Assembly: GCF_001704635.1 (NCBI RefSeq) | Contig: NZ_MAXF01000139.1 | Span: 1-38,907 of the forward strand | Length of the DNA: 38,907 bases | Direction: 5' to 3' | DNA from: Streptomyces sparsogenes | GTDB taxonomy: Bacteria > Actinomycetota > Actinomycetes > Streptomycetales > Streptomycetaceae | Shown here: positions 9,002-18,799 of the stretch, one piece after another | How the letters are laid out: every line of letters begins with the position of its first letter | Numbering within the stretch: position 1 is the first letter of the stretch | Made by a program: the position numbers and the translations under genes | Notes under the pieces: model-generated | What the model was told of the DNA's origin: nothing | Database searches by the model: none | The model's input: only the letters and a program-made list of their open reading frames with translations

Positions 9002-9475
9002 GTGAACGAGCTCGACGTCGTGGGTGTCCGGGTGGAGATGCCCTCCAACCAACCGATCGTGCTCCTGCGCGAGGTAGGAGGCGACCGCTACCTCCCCATT
9101 TGGATCGGCCCCGGGGAGGCGACCGCGATCGCCTTCGCCCAGCAGGGCATGGCTCCGGCGCGCCCGCTGACCCACGACCTCTTCAAGGACGTGCTCGACG
9201 CGGTCGGCCAGCAGCTCACCGAGGTCCGGATCACGGACCTGCGCGAAGGGGTCTTCTACGCGGAACTGGTGTTCGCCAGCGGGGTGGAGGTCAGTGCGCG
9301 GCCGTCCGATGCCATAGCGCTGGCGCTGCGCACCGGCACGCCGATCTACGGCAGTGACGGCGTGCTGGACGACGCGGGGATCGCCATCCCGGACGAGCAG
9401 GAGGACGAGGTGGAGAAGTTCCGCGAGTTCCTCGACCAGATCTCGCCCGAGGACTTCGGCACCAGCAGCCAGTGA
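9002..9475 (+). CDS. Bifunctional nuclease family protein (BFN/DUF151)
   Basis: A 157-residue cytoplasmic protein whose whole length matches the DUF151/bifunctional nuclease domain: LREVGGDRYLPIWIGPGEATAIA near residues 22-44, RPLTHDLFKDVLDAVG (about 53-68), and RPSDAIALALRTGTPIY (about 100-116). Family members in plants show DNase/RNase activity; the bacterial role is poorly known. GTG at 9002 follows AGGG (8991-8994) at short spacing; TAGGGT at 8990-8995 could also be a -10 box, in which case the mRNA would be nearly leaderless. It lies between the two MerR genes, as Rv1829 does between Rv1828 and Rv1830. The 3' end carries a small tandem duplication across the stop codon. Confidence 0.9.
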   Translation: MNELDVVGVRVEMPSNQPIVLLREVGGDRYLPIWIGPGEATAIAFAQQGMAPARPLTHDLFKDVLDAVGQQLTEVRITDLREGVFYAELVFASGVEVSARPSDAIALALRTGTPIYGSDGVLDDAGIAIPDEQEDEVEKFREFLDQISPEDFGTSSQ

Positions 9476-9493
9476 GCACCAGCAGCCGGTGAG
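9460..9493 (+). repeat. 17-bp tandem duplication over the BFN stop codon
   Basis: Two adjacent 17-bp copies, 9460-9476 and 9477-9493, differ at a single base (A to G). The first copy contains the gene's TGA stop at 9473-9475. It looks like a recent local duplication and does not alter the protein. Confidence 0.85.
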
Positions 9494-9600
9494 CGGGCGC
9501 CGCGGTGAGCCGATGGGCCGAGCCGCCGATGAGCTGCGCCATACGCCGGTTCTCGCCAGCGCATTCGAGTAGCCTTTCCCCGCAGAGGGACACGGGAAAC

Positions 9601-9636
9601 CACCCTTAGGGTGATTATCACTCGGCGTGCCGAGTG
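9601..9636. promoter_or_regulatory. Two palindromes upstream of the second MerR gene
   Basis: CACCCT-T-AGGGTG occupies 9601-9613 and CACTCGGC-GT-GCCGAGTG occupies 9619-9636. Both are perfect inverted repeats, spaced 5 nt apart, and end 9 nt before the -35 box of the next gene. They may be operators or a weak terminator of the BFN gene; there is no U-tract. Confidence 0.55.
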
Positions 9637-9645
9637 TGGCGATCG

Positions 9646-9674
9646 TTGACGCACCCCGGGTGACTGCCTACCGT
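9646..9674 (+). promoter_or_regulatory. Promoter of the second MerR gene
   Basis: TTGACG (9646-9651) and TACCGT (9669-9674) are separated by 17 nt, a good vegetative-type promoter. Transcription would begin near 9681, upstream of GTG 9705 and downstream of the earlier in-frame ATG at 9627, which supports the later start codon. Confidence 0.6.
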
Positions 9675-9704
9675 CGAGAAGGCAGGTCGAGGACGGAGGT
9701 CGGC

Positions 9705-10328
9705 GTGAGAAGCAGCAGCGACGGCACGGCGGCAGGCGGTCCGTACGCGCTCCAGGGGAGCGCACCGGCCGAACCGGCACTGAAGGCTCGGGTCGCGGCA
9801 CAGGCCGCGCCGAGGGAAGGCGCTTCGGCGAAGCCCGAGAAGGTGGGATACCGCGGGCCGACCGCGTGCGCCGCCGCCGGCATCACCTACCGCCAGCTGG
9901 ACTACTGGGCGCGCACCGGGCTGGTGGAGCCGAGCGTCCGGCCCGCGTACGGCTCGGGCAGCCAGCGGCTGTACAGCTTCCGGGACGTCGTCGTCCTCAA
10001 GATCGTCAAGCGGCTCCTGGACACCGGCGTGTCCCTGCAGAACATCCGGGCCGCCGTCCAGCACCTGCGCTCCCGCGGCCTCGACGACCTCGCCCAGATG
10101 ACGCTGATGAGCGACGGTGCGACGGTCTACGAGTGCACCTCGCCCGACGAGGTGGTGGACCTCCTCCAGGGCGGCCAGGGCGTCTTCGGGATCGCGGTGG
10201 GCGTGGTGTGGCGGGACGTGGAGAGCGCGCTGGCCCAGCTGCACGGCGAGCGGGTGGACACCGGCGAGACGCTGGTGGGGCACAACCCCGAGGACGAGCT
10301 CGCGCGGCGCCGCAACCGGGCGGGCTGA
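9705..10328 (+). CDS. MerR-family regulator (Rv1830/ResR-like position)
   Basis: A 207-residue regulator. After a disordered N-terminal tail (about 1-45) comes a MerR helix-turn-helix with GYRGPTACAAAGITYRQLDY and WARTGLVEPSVR, followed by a helical region (FRDVVVLKIVKRLLDTGVSL) and a C-terminal domain of about 85 residues with the IAVGVVWRDVESAL motif, typical of this actinobacterial branch. GTG 9705 is chosen: GGAGG lies at 9695-9699 and a promoter lies just upstream. The gene order equals Rv1828-Rv1829-Rv1830, whose last member controls growth and division in mycobacteria; that role is inferred, not seen. Confidence 0.85.
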   Translation: MRSSSDGTAAGGPYALQGSAPAEPALKARVAAQAAPREGASAKPEKVGYRGPTACAAAGITYRQLDYWARTGLVEPSVRPAYGSGSQRLYSFRDVVVLKIVKRLLDTGVSLQNIRAAVQHLRSRGLDDLAQMTLMSDGATVYECTSPDEVVDLLQGGQGVFGIAVGVVWRDVESALAQLHGERVDTGETLVGHNPEDELARRRNRAG

Positions 10329-10335
10329 ACCGCCC
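10318..10335 (+). terminator. Short hairpin over the MerR stop codon
   Basis: GGGCGG (10318-10323) pairs with CCGCCC (10330-10335) around a 6-nt loop that contains the TGA stop codon. It is short and has no U-tract, so the call is weak. Confidence 0.3.
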
Positions 10336-10462
10336 TGGGGTCTGTCGTCACCGGGGGAGCCGTGCGCGCGCGAGCCGGAGCGCGCCGCGGCCGGGCCTTC
10401 GGCTGAACGGCCCACCGGCCGGACCGCCCGATTGTCAGTGGCATGCGGCAGCATCTGTAGGT

Positions 10463-12067
10463 GTGAGGGGTGCGCCGACGATCCTGCATCTGGACATGGA
10501 CGCCTTCTTCGCCGCGGCGGAGCAGGCGGCCAAGCCCAGCCTGCGCGGCAAGCCCGTGATCGTCGGCGGGCTGGGGCCGCGCGGCGTGGTCTCCACGGCC
10601 TCCTACGAGGCGCGGGTGTTCGGGGTCCGTTCGGCCATGGCGATGGCCCAGGCCCGCCGCCTGTGTCCGAACGCGGCGTACCTCGCCCCCCGCTTCGCCG
10701 TGTACCGACAGGTGAGCGACACCGTCATGGGGCTGCTGAGCGAGCTGTCCCCCCTGGTGGAGCCCCTGAGCCTGGACGAGGCGTTCGTGGATCTGGAGGC
10801 CGGCGGTGTCCCGGCCTCCCCCGAGGCGGCGCGGGCCGTGGGGGAGCGGCTGCGGGCGGACATCGCGGCCGCCACCGGGCTGACCGGCTCGGTGGGCCTG
10901 GCCGGTTCCAAGATGCTCGCCAAGATCGCCTCCGAGCAGGCCAAGCCCGATGGGCTGGTGCTCATCGAGCCGGGCACCGAATGGGAGCTGCTGGGGCCGA
11001 TGTCGGTGCGCACCCTCCCGGGGGTGGGCCCGGCCACCGCGGAGGCGCTGCGCCGGGCGGGGATCCACACCGTCGCCGAGACCCGGGAGGCGGGGGAGGA
11101 GGAGCTGGTGCGGCTGCTGGGCAAGGCCCACGGCGCCTCGCTGTACGCGATGGCCTGCGGGCGGGACGACCGGCCGGTCGTCGCCGAGCGGGACGCCAAG
11201 TCCGTGTCGGTGGAGGACACCTTCGACGTCGACCTCACCGACCGCACCCGGGTGCAGGTGGAGGTGGCGCGGCTGGCCGACCGGTGTGTGCGGCGGCTGC
11301 GCGAGGCCGGTCGCTCGGGGCGCACGGTCGTGCTCAAGGTGCGGCGTTACGACTTCTCCACCCTGACCAGGTCCGAGACGCTGCGCGGACCGACGGACGA
11401 CCCGGCGGTGGTGCGGGAGGCCGCGGCGCGGCTGCTCGAGGGGGTGGACACCACGGCGGGCGTGCGGCTGCTGGGGGTGGGCGTGACCGGCCTGGCGGAC
11501 TACACCCAGGAGGACCTCTTCGCCCAGGCCGCGCAGGCCGCCCACGAGGCCGAGGAGGCCCAGGAGAGGGCCCAGGAGGTGACGGAGGGGGCGGGGGAGG
11601 CCGGAGGGGCGCCGCAGGCCCTCCCGGCGGCCCTGGAGGAGGGCGGTGAGGACGTCTCCCGGCCCCGCCGCTGGCTGCCCGGCGCCGATGTGCGACACGC
11701 CGAGTACGGGGCGGGGTGGGTGCAGGGCAGCGGGGTCGGCCGGGTGACCGTGCGGTTCGAGGACCCCTGGTCGGCGCCGGGCCGGGTGCGGACCTTCGCG
11801 GTCGACGACCCGGCGCTGGAGCCGGCGGAGCCGCTGCCGCTGGTGCGCCCCGAGCCCGCCGCCGGCCCGGACGAAAGCCCCGCCATCCCGGACGGAAGCC
11901 CCGGCCACGACCGGGACCAGGCTCATGACCAGCACCAGGCTCACGCCCCGGACCCCGGCCATGACCACGGCCCCGGCCCCGGCCACGACCACGGCCCCGG
12001 CCACGACCCGGGCCGGGCCCACGACCGGGACCGCGGCCGGGCTCAGCCGCTCACATCGAGCCCGTAG
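10463..12067 (+). CDS. dinB: DNA polymerase IV (Y family) with extended C-terminal tail
   Basis: A 534-residue translesion polymerase. The catalytic carboxylates are D11 (motif HLDMDAFF) and D105-E106 (SLDEAFVD). Thumb helix-hairpin-helix (TLPGVGPATAEALRRAG), little finger (about 245-345) and a small extra beta domain (about 405-455, HAEYGAGWVQGSGVGRVTV) follow. The last 60 or so residues are a low-complexity His/Asp/Gly/Pro tail; typical Pol IV is about 350-400 residues. It makes DNA opposite lesions with low fidelity. GTG 10463 places the first motif at the usual distance from the N-terminus, but no clear ribosome site is seen, so a leaderless message is possible. The 3' end overlaps the convergent PRC-barrel gene by 25 nt. 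Confidence 0.92.
   Translation: MRGAPTILHLDMDAFFAAAEQAAKPSLRGKPVIVGGLGPRGVVSTASYEARVFGVRSAMAMAQARRLCPNAAYLAPRFAVYRQVSDTVMGLLSELSPLVEPLSLDEAFVDLEAGGVPASPEAARAVGERLRADIAAATGLTGSVGLAGSKMLAKIASEQAKPDGLVLIEPGTEWELLGPMSVRTLPGVGPATAEALRRAGIHTVAETREAGEEELVRLLGKAHGASLYAMACGRDDRPVVAERDAKSVSVEDTFDVDLTDRTRVQVEVARLADRCVRRLREAGRSGRTVVLKVRRYDFSTLTRSETLRGPTDDPAVVREAAARLLEGVDTTAGVRLLGVGVTGLADYTQEDLFAQAAQAAHEAEEAQERAQEVTEGAGEAGGAPQALPAALEEGGEDVSRPRRWLPGADVRHAEYGAGWVQGSGVGRVTVRFEDPWSAPGRVRTFAVDDPALEPAEPLPLVRPEPAAGPDESPAIPDGSPGHDRDQAHDQHQAHAPDPGHDHGPGPGHDHGPGHDPGRAHDRDRGRAQPLTSSP
11890..12045 (+). repeat. Low-complexity CACGAC/CCCCGG repeats in dinB tail
   Basis: Imperfect short direct repeats of CCGGCCACGACCACGGCC-like units encode a run of His-Asp, Gly-Pro and Ala-His pairs. 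The repeats are irregular in length and coding in frame, so they are a slippage-prone tract rather than an array. Confidence 0.7.
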
Positions 12068-12360
12068 TGGTGGTAGAGCTGCAGCTCCTGCTCGGGCGAC
12101 AGATGGCGGCCGACCCCGAAGTCCGGCGCGTCCTTGATCAGCGCCCGCTCGTACGGCACCCGCAGCGTGTCGCCGACGATCTCGCTCGGTTCCAGCGGCA
12201 CGAACACATCCCGGCTGAACAGCCCGGTGCGTACGGCCGCCCACTCCGGCTCGCCGGTCGCGTCGTCGAGGTAGACCTCGTCCACCGTGCCGATCTTCGT
12301 GCCATCGCGGTCGAAGGCCTTGCGGCCGATGAGGGTCCGCGGATCGATGTCGGTCTGCAC
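12043..12360 (-). CDS. PRC-barrel domain protein
   Basis: A 105-residue protein with a PRC-barrel fold over most of its length: LIGRKAFDRDGTKIGTVDEV near residues 10-29, then LDDATGEPEWAAVRTG and a VPLEPSEIVGDTLRVPY strand. PRC-barrel proteins bind RNA or partner proteins; no enzymatic residue is evident. The GTG at 12360 is preferred because GGGAG lies 5 nt upstream; a GTG four codons earlier (12372) is also possible. It faces the dinB gene and overlaps its end, and diverges from the glycine riboswitch region. Confidence 0.8.
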   Translation of the reverse strand: MQTDIDPRTLIGRKAFDRDGTKIGTVDEVYLDDATGEPEWAAVRTGLFSRDVFVPLEPSEIVGDTLRVPYERALIKDAPDFGVGRHLSPEQELQLYHHYGLDVSG

Positions 12361-12499
12361 ACTCTCTCCCACAGGTGGCCATTCTTCCGTGACTTCCCGT
12401 GATTCCTACGAAAAGCCACAACGCCGCGCGCGTCCACTCGAGCGCTCTCCGAAAGATCCCGCCGACAGGCTCGCTGGTAGGCTGACTGTGGCTGCAGAC

Positions 12500-12720
12500 C
12501 CCGTGCGGGAGAGTCCTCCGCCGACGTCGTCGGAGGCGCCGAAGGAGCAAATCCTCCCCGGAATCTCTCAGGCACACGTACCGCGCGGGTGAGGTCACTC
12601 TGGAAAGCAGGGTGGGCCACGGGCGAGCACGGCTCCGGGACCCCTCCTCACCGACGGTGAAAGCCGGACCGCCACCCGCGGACCGGTGAAGCTCTCAGGT
12701 CGAGATGACAGAGGGGGAGG
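12500..12720 (+). promoter_or_regulatory. Tandem glycine riboswitch
   Basis: Two consecutive glycine aptamers are readable. The first runs from GTGCGGGAGAGTCC (12503-12516) through CCGAAGGAGCAAATCC and GGAATCTCTCAGGCA (12560-12574). The second runs from about GGGTGAGGTCACTCTGG (12587-12603) through ACGGTGAAAGCCGG (12654-12667) to GAAGCTCTCAGGTC and GACAGAGGGGGAGG (12707-12720). The core GGCGCCGAAGGAGC and CTCTCAGG elements are family hallmarks. It lies about 60 nt before the gcvP start. Glycine riboswitches upstream of glycine cleavage genes are described in Streptomyces and switch the operon on with glycine. TAGGCT at 12478-12483 is a likely -10 box. Confidence 0.93.
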
Positions 12721-12781
12721 CCGTTCGGGCACCCGCGCCGTGGTGTCCCTCATCGGTCGTACAGACCAGGAGGCCTCGCAG

Positions 12782-15676
<2,895 letters not shown>

Positions 15677-15679
15677 CCG

Positions 15680-15719
15680 GCACCGCCCCGGTCGGAGAGG
15701 TCGGATACGGGGCCGGTGC
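15680..15719. terminator. Hairpin between gcvP and the convergent DUF5999 gene
   Basis: An 11-bp stem with one bulged C: left arm 15680-15690 (GCACCGCCCCG) and right arm 15708-15719, with a 17-nt loop. It sits 4 nt after the gcvP stop and could serve gcvP and the convergent small gene. No U-tract. Confidence 0.5.
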
Positions 15720-15763
15720 GGCGCGAGCGCCGGGCCGGCCCCTCTGCGGGCGGGGTGTCGGGC

Positions 15764-15970
15764 CTAGGCCGCGGTGACGACGCGCTCGGCGTCCAGCGGC
15801 CGGCGCGGCGCGATGACCTGCCCGTCCGGCAGCAGCTCACCGGTGTCCTCGAAGAGGAGGACGCCATTGCACAACAGGCTCCAGCCCTGCTCGGGGTGGT
15901 GCGCCACGAGATGGGCGGCCTCCCGGTCGGCGGAGTCGGCTGACGGGCACGGTGGCTGATGCTGGCACAT
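15764..15970 (-). CDS. Small Cys/His protein, DUF5999 family
   Basis: A 68-residue protein beginning MCQHQPPCP. It contains three cysteines (C2, C8 and one in SLLCNG) and the histidine pair in VAHHPEQGW, a set that could bind a metal. The C-terminus, DTGELLPDGQVIAPRRP, is the most recognisable part of the family, which is confined to Streptomyces-like actinobacteria. No function is known. The start is uncertain: ATG 15970 gives the family-typical N-terminus but has a poor ribosome site, whereas ATG 16027 would add 19 residues and has a purine stretch (GGGGGGCGG) upstream. Confidence 0.7.
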   Translation of the reverse strand: MCQHQPPCPSADSADREAAHLVAHHPEQGWSLLCNGVLLFEDTGELLPDGQVIAPRRPLDAERVVTAA

Positions 15971-16177
15971 GGAAGGGATCTCTCGCTGTGGTGTGGTGAG
16001 TTTCCTGTGGCTTGCTGCGGCAGTCATGGCCGCCCCCCGTTGGTCAGTCGGTTCGTTGCTCCCAGTGTTGCCCTACGGGCCGGTTCCCGCAGGGATTTCG
16101 TGGCACCGGTACTGCTAGATGATGACGCATTCGGGCGTGCGTCGGTTCATCATGGCGGGACTGTTACGAGCCTGCGG

Positions 16178-16220
16178 CGAAGCGCCCCGTGATCCCTCCT
16201 CGGGATCACGGGGCGCTTCG
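16178..16220 (-). terminator. Perfect 19-bp hairpin terminator
   Basis: Left arm 16178-16196 and right arm 16202-16220 pair perfectly over 19 bp with a 5-nt loop. It lies 30 nt downstream of the stop codon of the minus-strand gene ending at 16250, so it most likely ends that transcript. It has no U-tract on either strand and could shield both sides. Confidence 0.8.
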
Positions 16221-16249
16221 GGCGCGGGCGGCGGCCGGCCGCGGGCGGG

Positions 16250-16834
16250 TCAGGCGGAGGAGCCGAGCAGCGGAGTCGGCGTCGGCGTCAGCCGCAGGGT
16301 CAGCACCGGCAGCAGGTCAGCCGCGCGGTGCGGGCGGTGGGCGGCGATCCCGGGCGGGGCGGGGGTCAGCGGCACCAGCAGGTCGGCGGCGGCGAGGTGG
16401 CCCTCGGCGGGGTCGGCGGCCGGGTCGCCGCGCAGCCACAGCGTCAGCATGTACAGCTCGGGGATGGACAGCAGACGGGGCTGGTACACCGAGGGCAGCG
16501 ACTCGGCCTGGCGCAGCGCCTGTTCGGCCGAGGCCACGTACGGACCTTCGGAGAAGTGGGAGAACACCCAGCCGTCGGCGGCCAGCATCGCCTCGGCGGA
16601 GGCCGCCGTACGGTCACCGTCGCGGATCAGGAACCGCCATCCGGTGAGCCGGGCGCGCGGCGGGCCGTCGGCGGCGGTGATGTCGTCCAGGACGTGGACG
16701 GGCAGGGGGAGTTCCAGCTCGAAGGGTCCGTCCAGGGAGCCGAGGACCGGGGTGCGGGCGGCGGTGGGAGAGCCAAGGGCCGTGCGGATGCTGTTCAGAG
16801 CAGGCGCTGGAGCCGGAGGGACGTGCAGCGGCAT
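16250..16834 (-). CDS. Conserved hypothetical protein, unrecognised family
   Basis: A 194-residue soluble protein; I do not recognise a family. The N-terminus is Pro/Ala-rich, the centre (about 38-140) has mixed alpha/beta character with WRFLIRDGDR, DGWVFSHFSEGPYV and IPELYMLTLWLRGD, and the C-terminus is rich in Leu/Pro/Thr. No signal peptide or membrane segment is seen. GAGAGG lies about 10 nt before the ATG. Third-position GC bias supports a real gene, and a strong terminator follows. It is transcribed away from the glutamate-cysteine ligase gene across a 440-nt spacer. Confidence 0.65.
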   Translation of the reverse strand: MPLHVPPAPAPALNSIRTALGSPTAARTPVLGSLDGPFELELPLPVHVLDDITAADGPPRARLTGWRFLIRDGDRTAASAEAMLAADGWVFSHFSEGPYVASAEQALRQAESLPSVYQPRLLSIPELYMLTLWLRGDPAADPAEGHLAAADLLVPLTPAPPGIAAHRPHRAADLLPVLTLRLTPTPTPLLGSSA

Positions 16835-17278
16835 GGTGGGTCGCCTCTCACTTCGGAGACACGGTGGAGCGCTGGCGTGCCAGGTACGGATGGGCGCTGG
16901 GGGTGTGCGCGGGTCAGAGGGGGCCTGAGCGAACGTCAGGGAACGGTCTCTCTGCCTCGGTTACCGAGCTTATACGACAAGTGTTCCCGTCGTGTTTCAT
17001 GTACCTGTCCCCGGTATTGCGGGCAAGCACTTATCCGGTCCGCCGGGGCGCGGGCATTTTCGCCGATTCTCTGCCGTATGCACGGATATGACCTGGCATT
17101 TTAACCCACGCCGGGTAGGCTTGATCTCGCCGGTGTTTTTCGTCACGGCAATCCGGTGCTGTGCAGAGCCTATCGGCTGAGCCGCCCGCGCGGGGCGTTA
17201 TCGATCACATTGGCTGGGCATCATCGAGCGTGATGTAGGCGGCCGGCGCCGCTGATCCACTTGAGGAAGGACGCTTCG
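16835..17278. other. 444-nt spacer between divergent genes
   Basis: This stretch has lower GC than its surroundings and no credible gene. It holds a CTCGGT-T-ACCGAG palindrome at 16956-16968 beside TTATACG, a candidate operator or -10 region, and a -10-like TAGGCT at 17116-17121 pointing toward the ligase gene. I could not assign matched -35 boxes, so promoters on both strands are likely but not located. Confidence 0.5.
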
Positions 17279-18784
17279 ATGGGGGACAAGGTCATAGCCG
17301 GGGAGTTCGATCCGTCCGGCCGGCAGCGGCAGCGCGCGAGGCTCCGGAAGGGCCTCGAGGCGCTGGCCCGGCTCCTGGCCGAGAAGCGATTCGACCGCCC
17401 GAAGAATCTCATGGGGCTGGAGATCGAGCTGAATCTCGCGGATGCCGACGGGATGCCGAGGATGATGAACACGGAGGTTCTGGAGAGAATCGCGAGCCAT
17501 GATTTCCAGACCGAACTCGGGCAGTGCAATCTTGAAGTAAACATCGTGCCCCACCGTTTGTCCGGAAGGGTTCTCGACCAGTTGGCGGAAGAGCTCAGGA
17601 CCGGGTTGTCATATGCCGATCGCAAAGCCGGAGAAGTGTCCTCCGAGATCGTTATGATCGGAATTCTCCCGACCCTCGCCGCACGCGACCTGGGATCCAC
17701 CAACCTCTCCTACGACGACCGCTACAAACTCCTCAACGAACAGATGCTGGCCGCCCGCGGCGAGGATTTCCTGATCGACGTCGAGGGCGAGGAGCGGTTC
17801 CGCTACGCCTCCGGCTCGATCGCCCCCGAGGCCGCCTGCACCTCCGTCCAGCTGCATCTGCAGGTGACCCCCGGCCGCTTCGCGGCCGTGTGGAACGCGG
17901 CCCAGGCGGTGGCCGCCGCACAGATCGCGGTGGGCGCCAATTCCCCCTTCCTGTTCGGCCGCGAGGTGTGGCGCGAGTCCCGGCCGCCGCTGTTCCAGCA
18001 GGCCACCGACGTCCGTCCGCCGGAGTTCGCGGCCCAGGGCGTGCGCCCGCGGACCTGGTTCGGCGAGCGCTGGATCAATGACGCGTACGAGCTCTTCGAG
18101 GAGAACCTGCGCTTCTTCCCGCCGCTGCTGTCGACGTCGGAGGAAGAGGACCCGCTGCGCGTGCTGGACGAGGGCGGGGTCCCGCAGCTGCACGAGCTGG
18201 TGCTGCACAACGGCACGATCTACCGCTGGAACCGCCCCGTGTACGCGGTCGCCGACGGCGTGCCGCACCTGCGGGTGGAGAACCGGGTGCTGCCCGCCGG
18301 GCCCACCGTCAGCGACGTGATCGCCAACGCCGCCTTCTACTACGGCCTGGTGCGGGCGCTCGCCGAGGAGCCGCGCCCGATCTGGAAGCGGCTGCCCTTC
18401 GAGGCCGCGGCGGCCAACTTCGACACCGCCTGCCGCGACGGCATCGACGCCGTCCTGCGGTGGCCCAAGCCGGGCGGCCGTTCCTCCTCCACGGTGAACG
18501 TCCCCGCCGTCCGGCTCGTCCAGGAGGAGCTGCTGCCGCTGGCCGCCGCCGGGCTCGACGCGTGGGGCGTCGAGCCCGCGGACCGCGACCGCTACCTGGG
18601 GATCGTCGAGCAGCGCTGCCGGCGGAAGGTCAACGGCGCGTCCTGGCAGGTCGCCGCCTACCACGAGGCGCGGGAGAGGGGGCTCGACCGGGACGGCGCG
18701 CTGGCGGCCATGACCCGCCGCTACTGCGAGCTGATGCACATCGGCGACCCCGTCCACACCTGGCCGGCCGGCTGCTCCGGCTGA
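17279..18784 (+). CDS. Glutamate-cysteine ligase, GCS2 type (EgtA-like)
   Basis: A 501-residue ATP-dependent carboxylate-amine ligase of the GCS2 family (PF04107). Recognisable blocks are MGLEIELNLADADG (ATP/Mg site glutamates) at about residues 43-56, GQCNLEVNIVP (about 81-91), HELVLHNGTIYRWNRPVY (about 310-327) and LRVENRVLPAGPTV (about 336-349). ATG 17279 follows GAGGAAGGA by 7 nt. The reaction would join glutamate to cysteine or another amine. Streptomyces use mycothiol rather than glutathione, and no egtB/C/D genes adjoin it here, so an ergothioneine (EgtA) role or a different substrate both remain possible. The gene ends 15 nt from the convergent VWA gene. Confidence 0.85.
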   Translation: MGDKVIAGEFDPSGRQRQRARLRKGLEALARLLAEKRFDRPKNLMGLEIELNLADADGMPRMMNTEVLERIASHDFQTELGQCNLEVNIVPHRLSGRVLDQLAEELRTGLSYADRKAGEVSSEIVMIGILPTLAARDLGSTNLSYDDRYKLLNEQMLAARGEDFLIDVEGEERFRYASGSIAPEAACTSVQLHLQVTPGRFAAVWNAAQAVAAAQIAVGANSPFLFGREVWRESRPPLFQQATDVRPPEFAAQGVRPRTWFGERWINDAYELFEENLRFFPPLLSTSEEEDPLRVLDEGGVPQLHELVLHNGTIYRWNRPVYAVADGVPHLRVENRVLPAGPTVSDVIANAAFYYGLVRALAEEPRPIWKRLPFEAAAANFDTACRDGIDAVLRWPKPGGRSSSTVNVPAVRLVQEELLPLAAAGLDAWGVEPADRDRYLGIVEQRCRRKVNGASWQVAAYHEARERGLDRDGALAAMTRRYCELMHIGDPVHTWPAGCSG

Positions 18785-18799
18785 CCGCGGGCCGGGGTC

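Noticed and set aside
11890..12045. Repeat tract in dinB tail as a CRISPR-like array
   Set aside because: Units are irregular, without fixed repeat and unique spacer lengths, and they are coding in frame.
10127..12598. Minus-strand frame of 823 codons opposite dinB, extending into the riboswitch
   Set aside because: It crosses dinB, the riboswitch and the PRC-barrel gene in another frame; no domain features.
12686..12781. Upstream start for gcvP inside the riboswitch
   Set aside because: It would translate riboswitch sequence; the ATG at 12782 has AGGAGG and the family's expected N-terminus.
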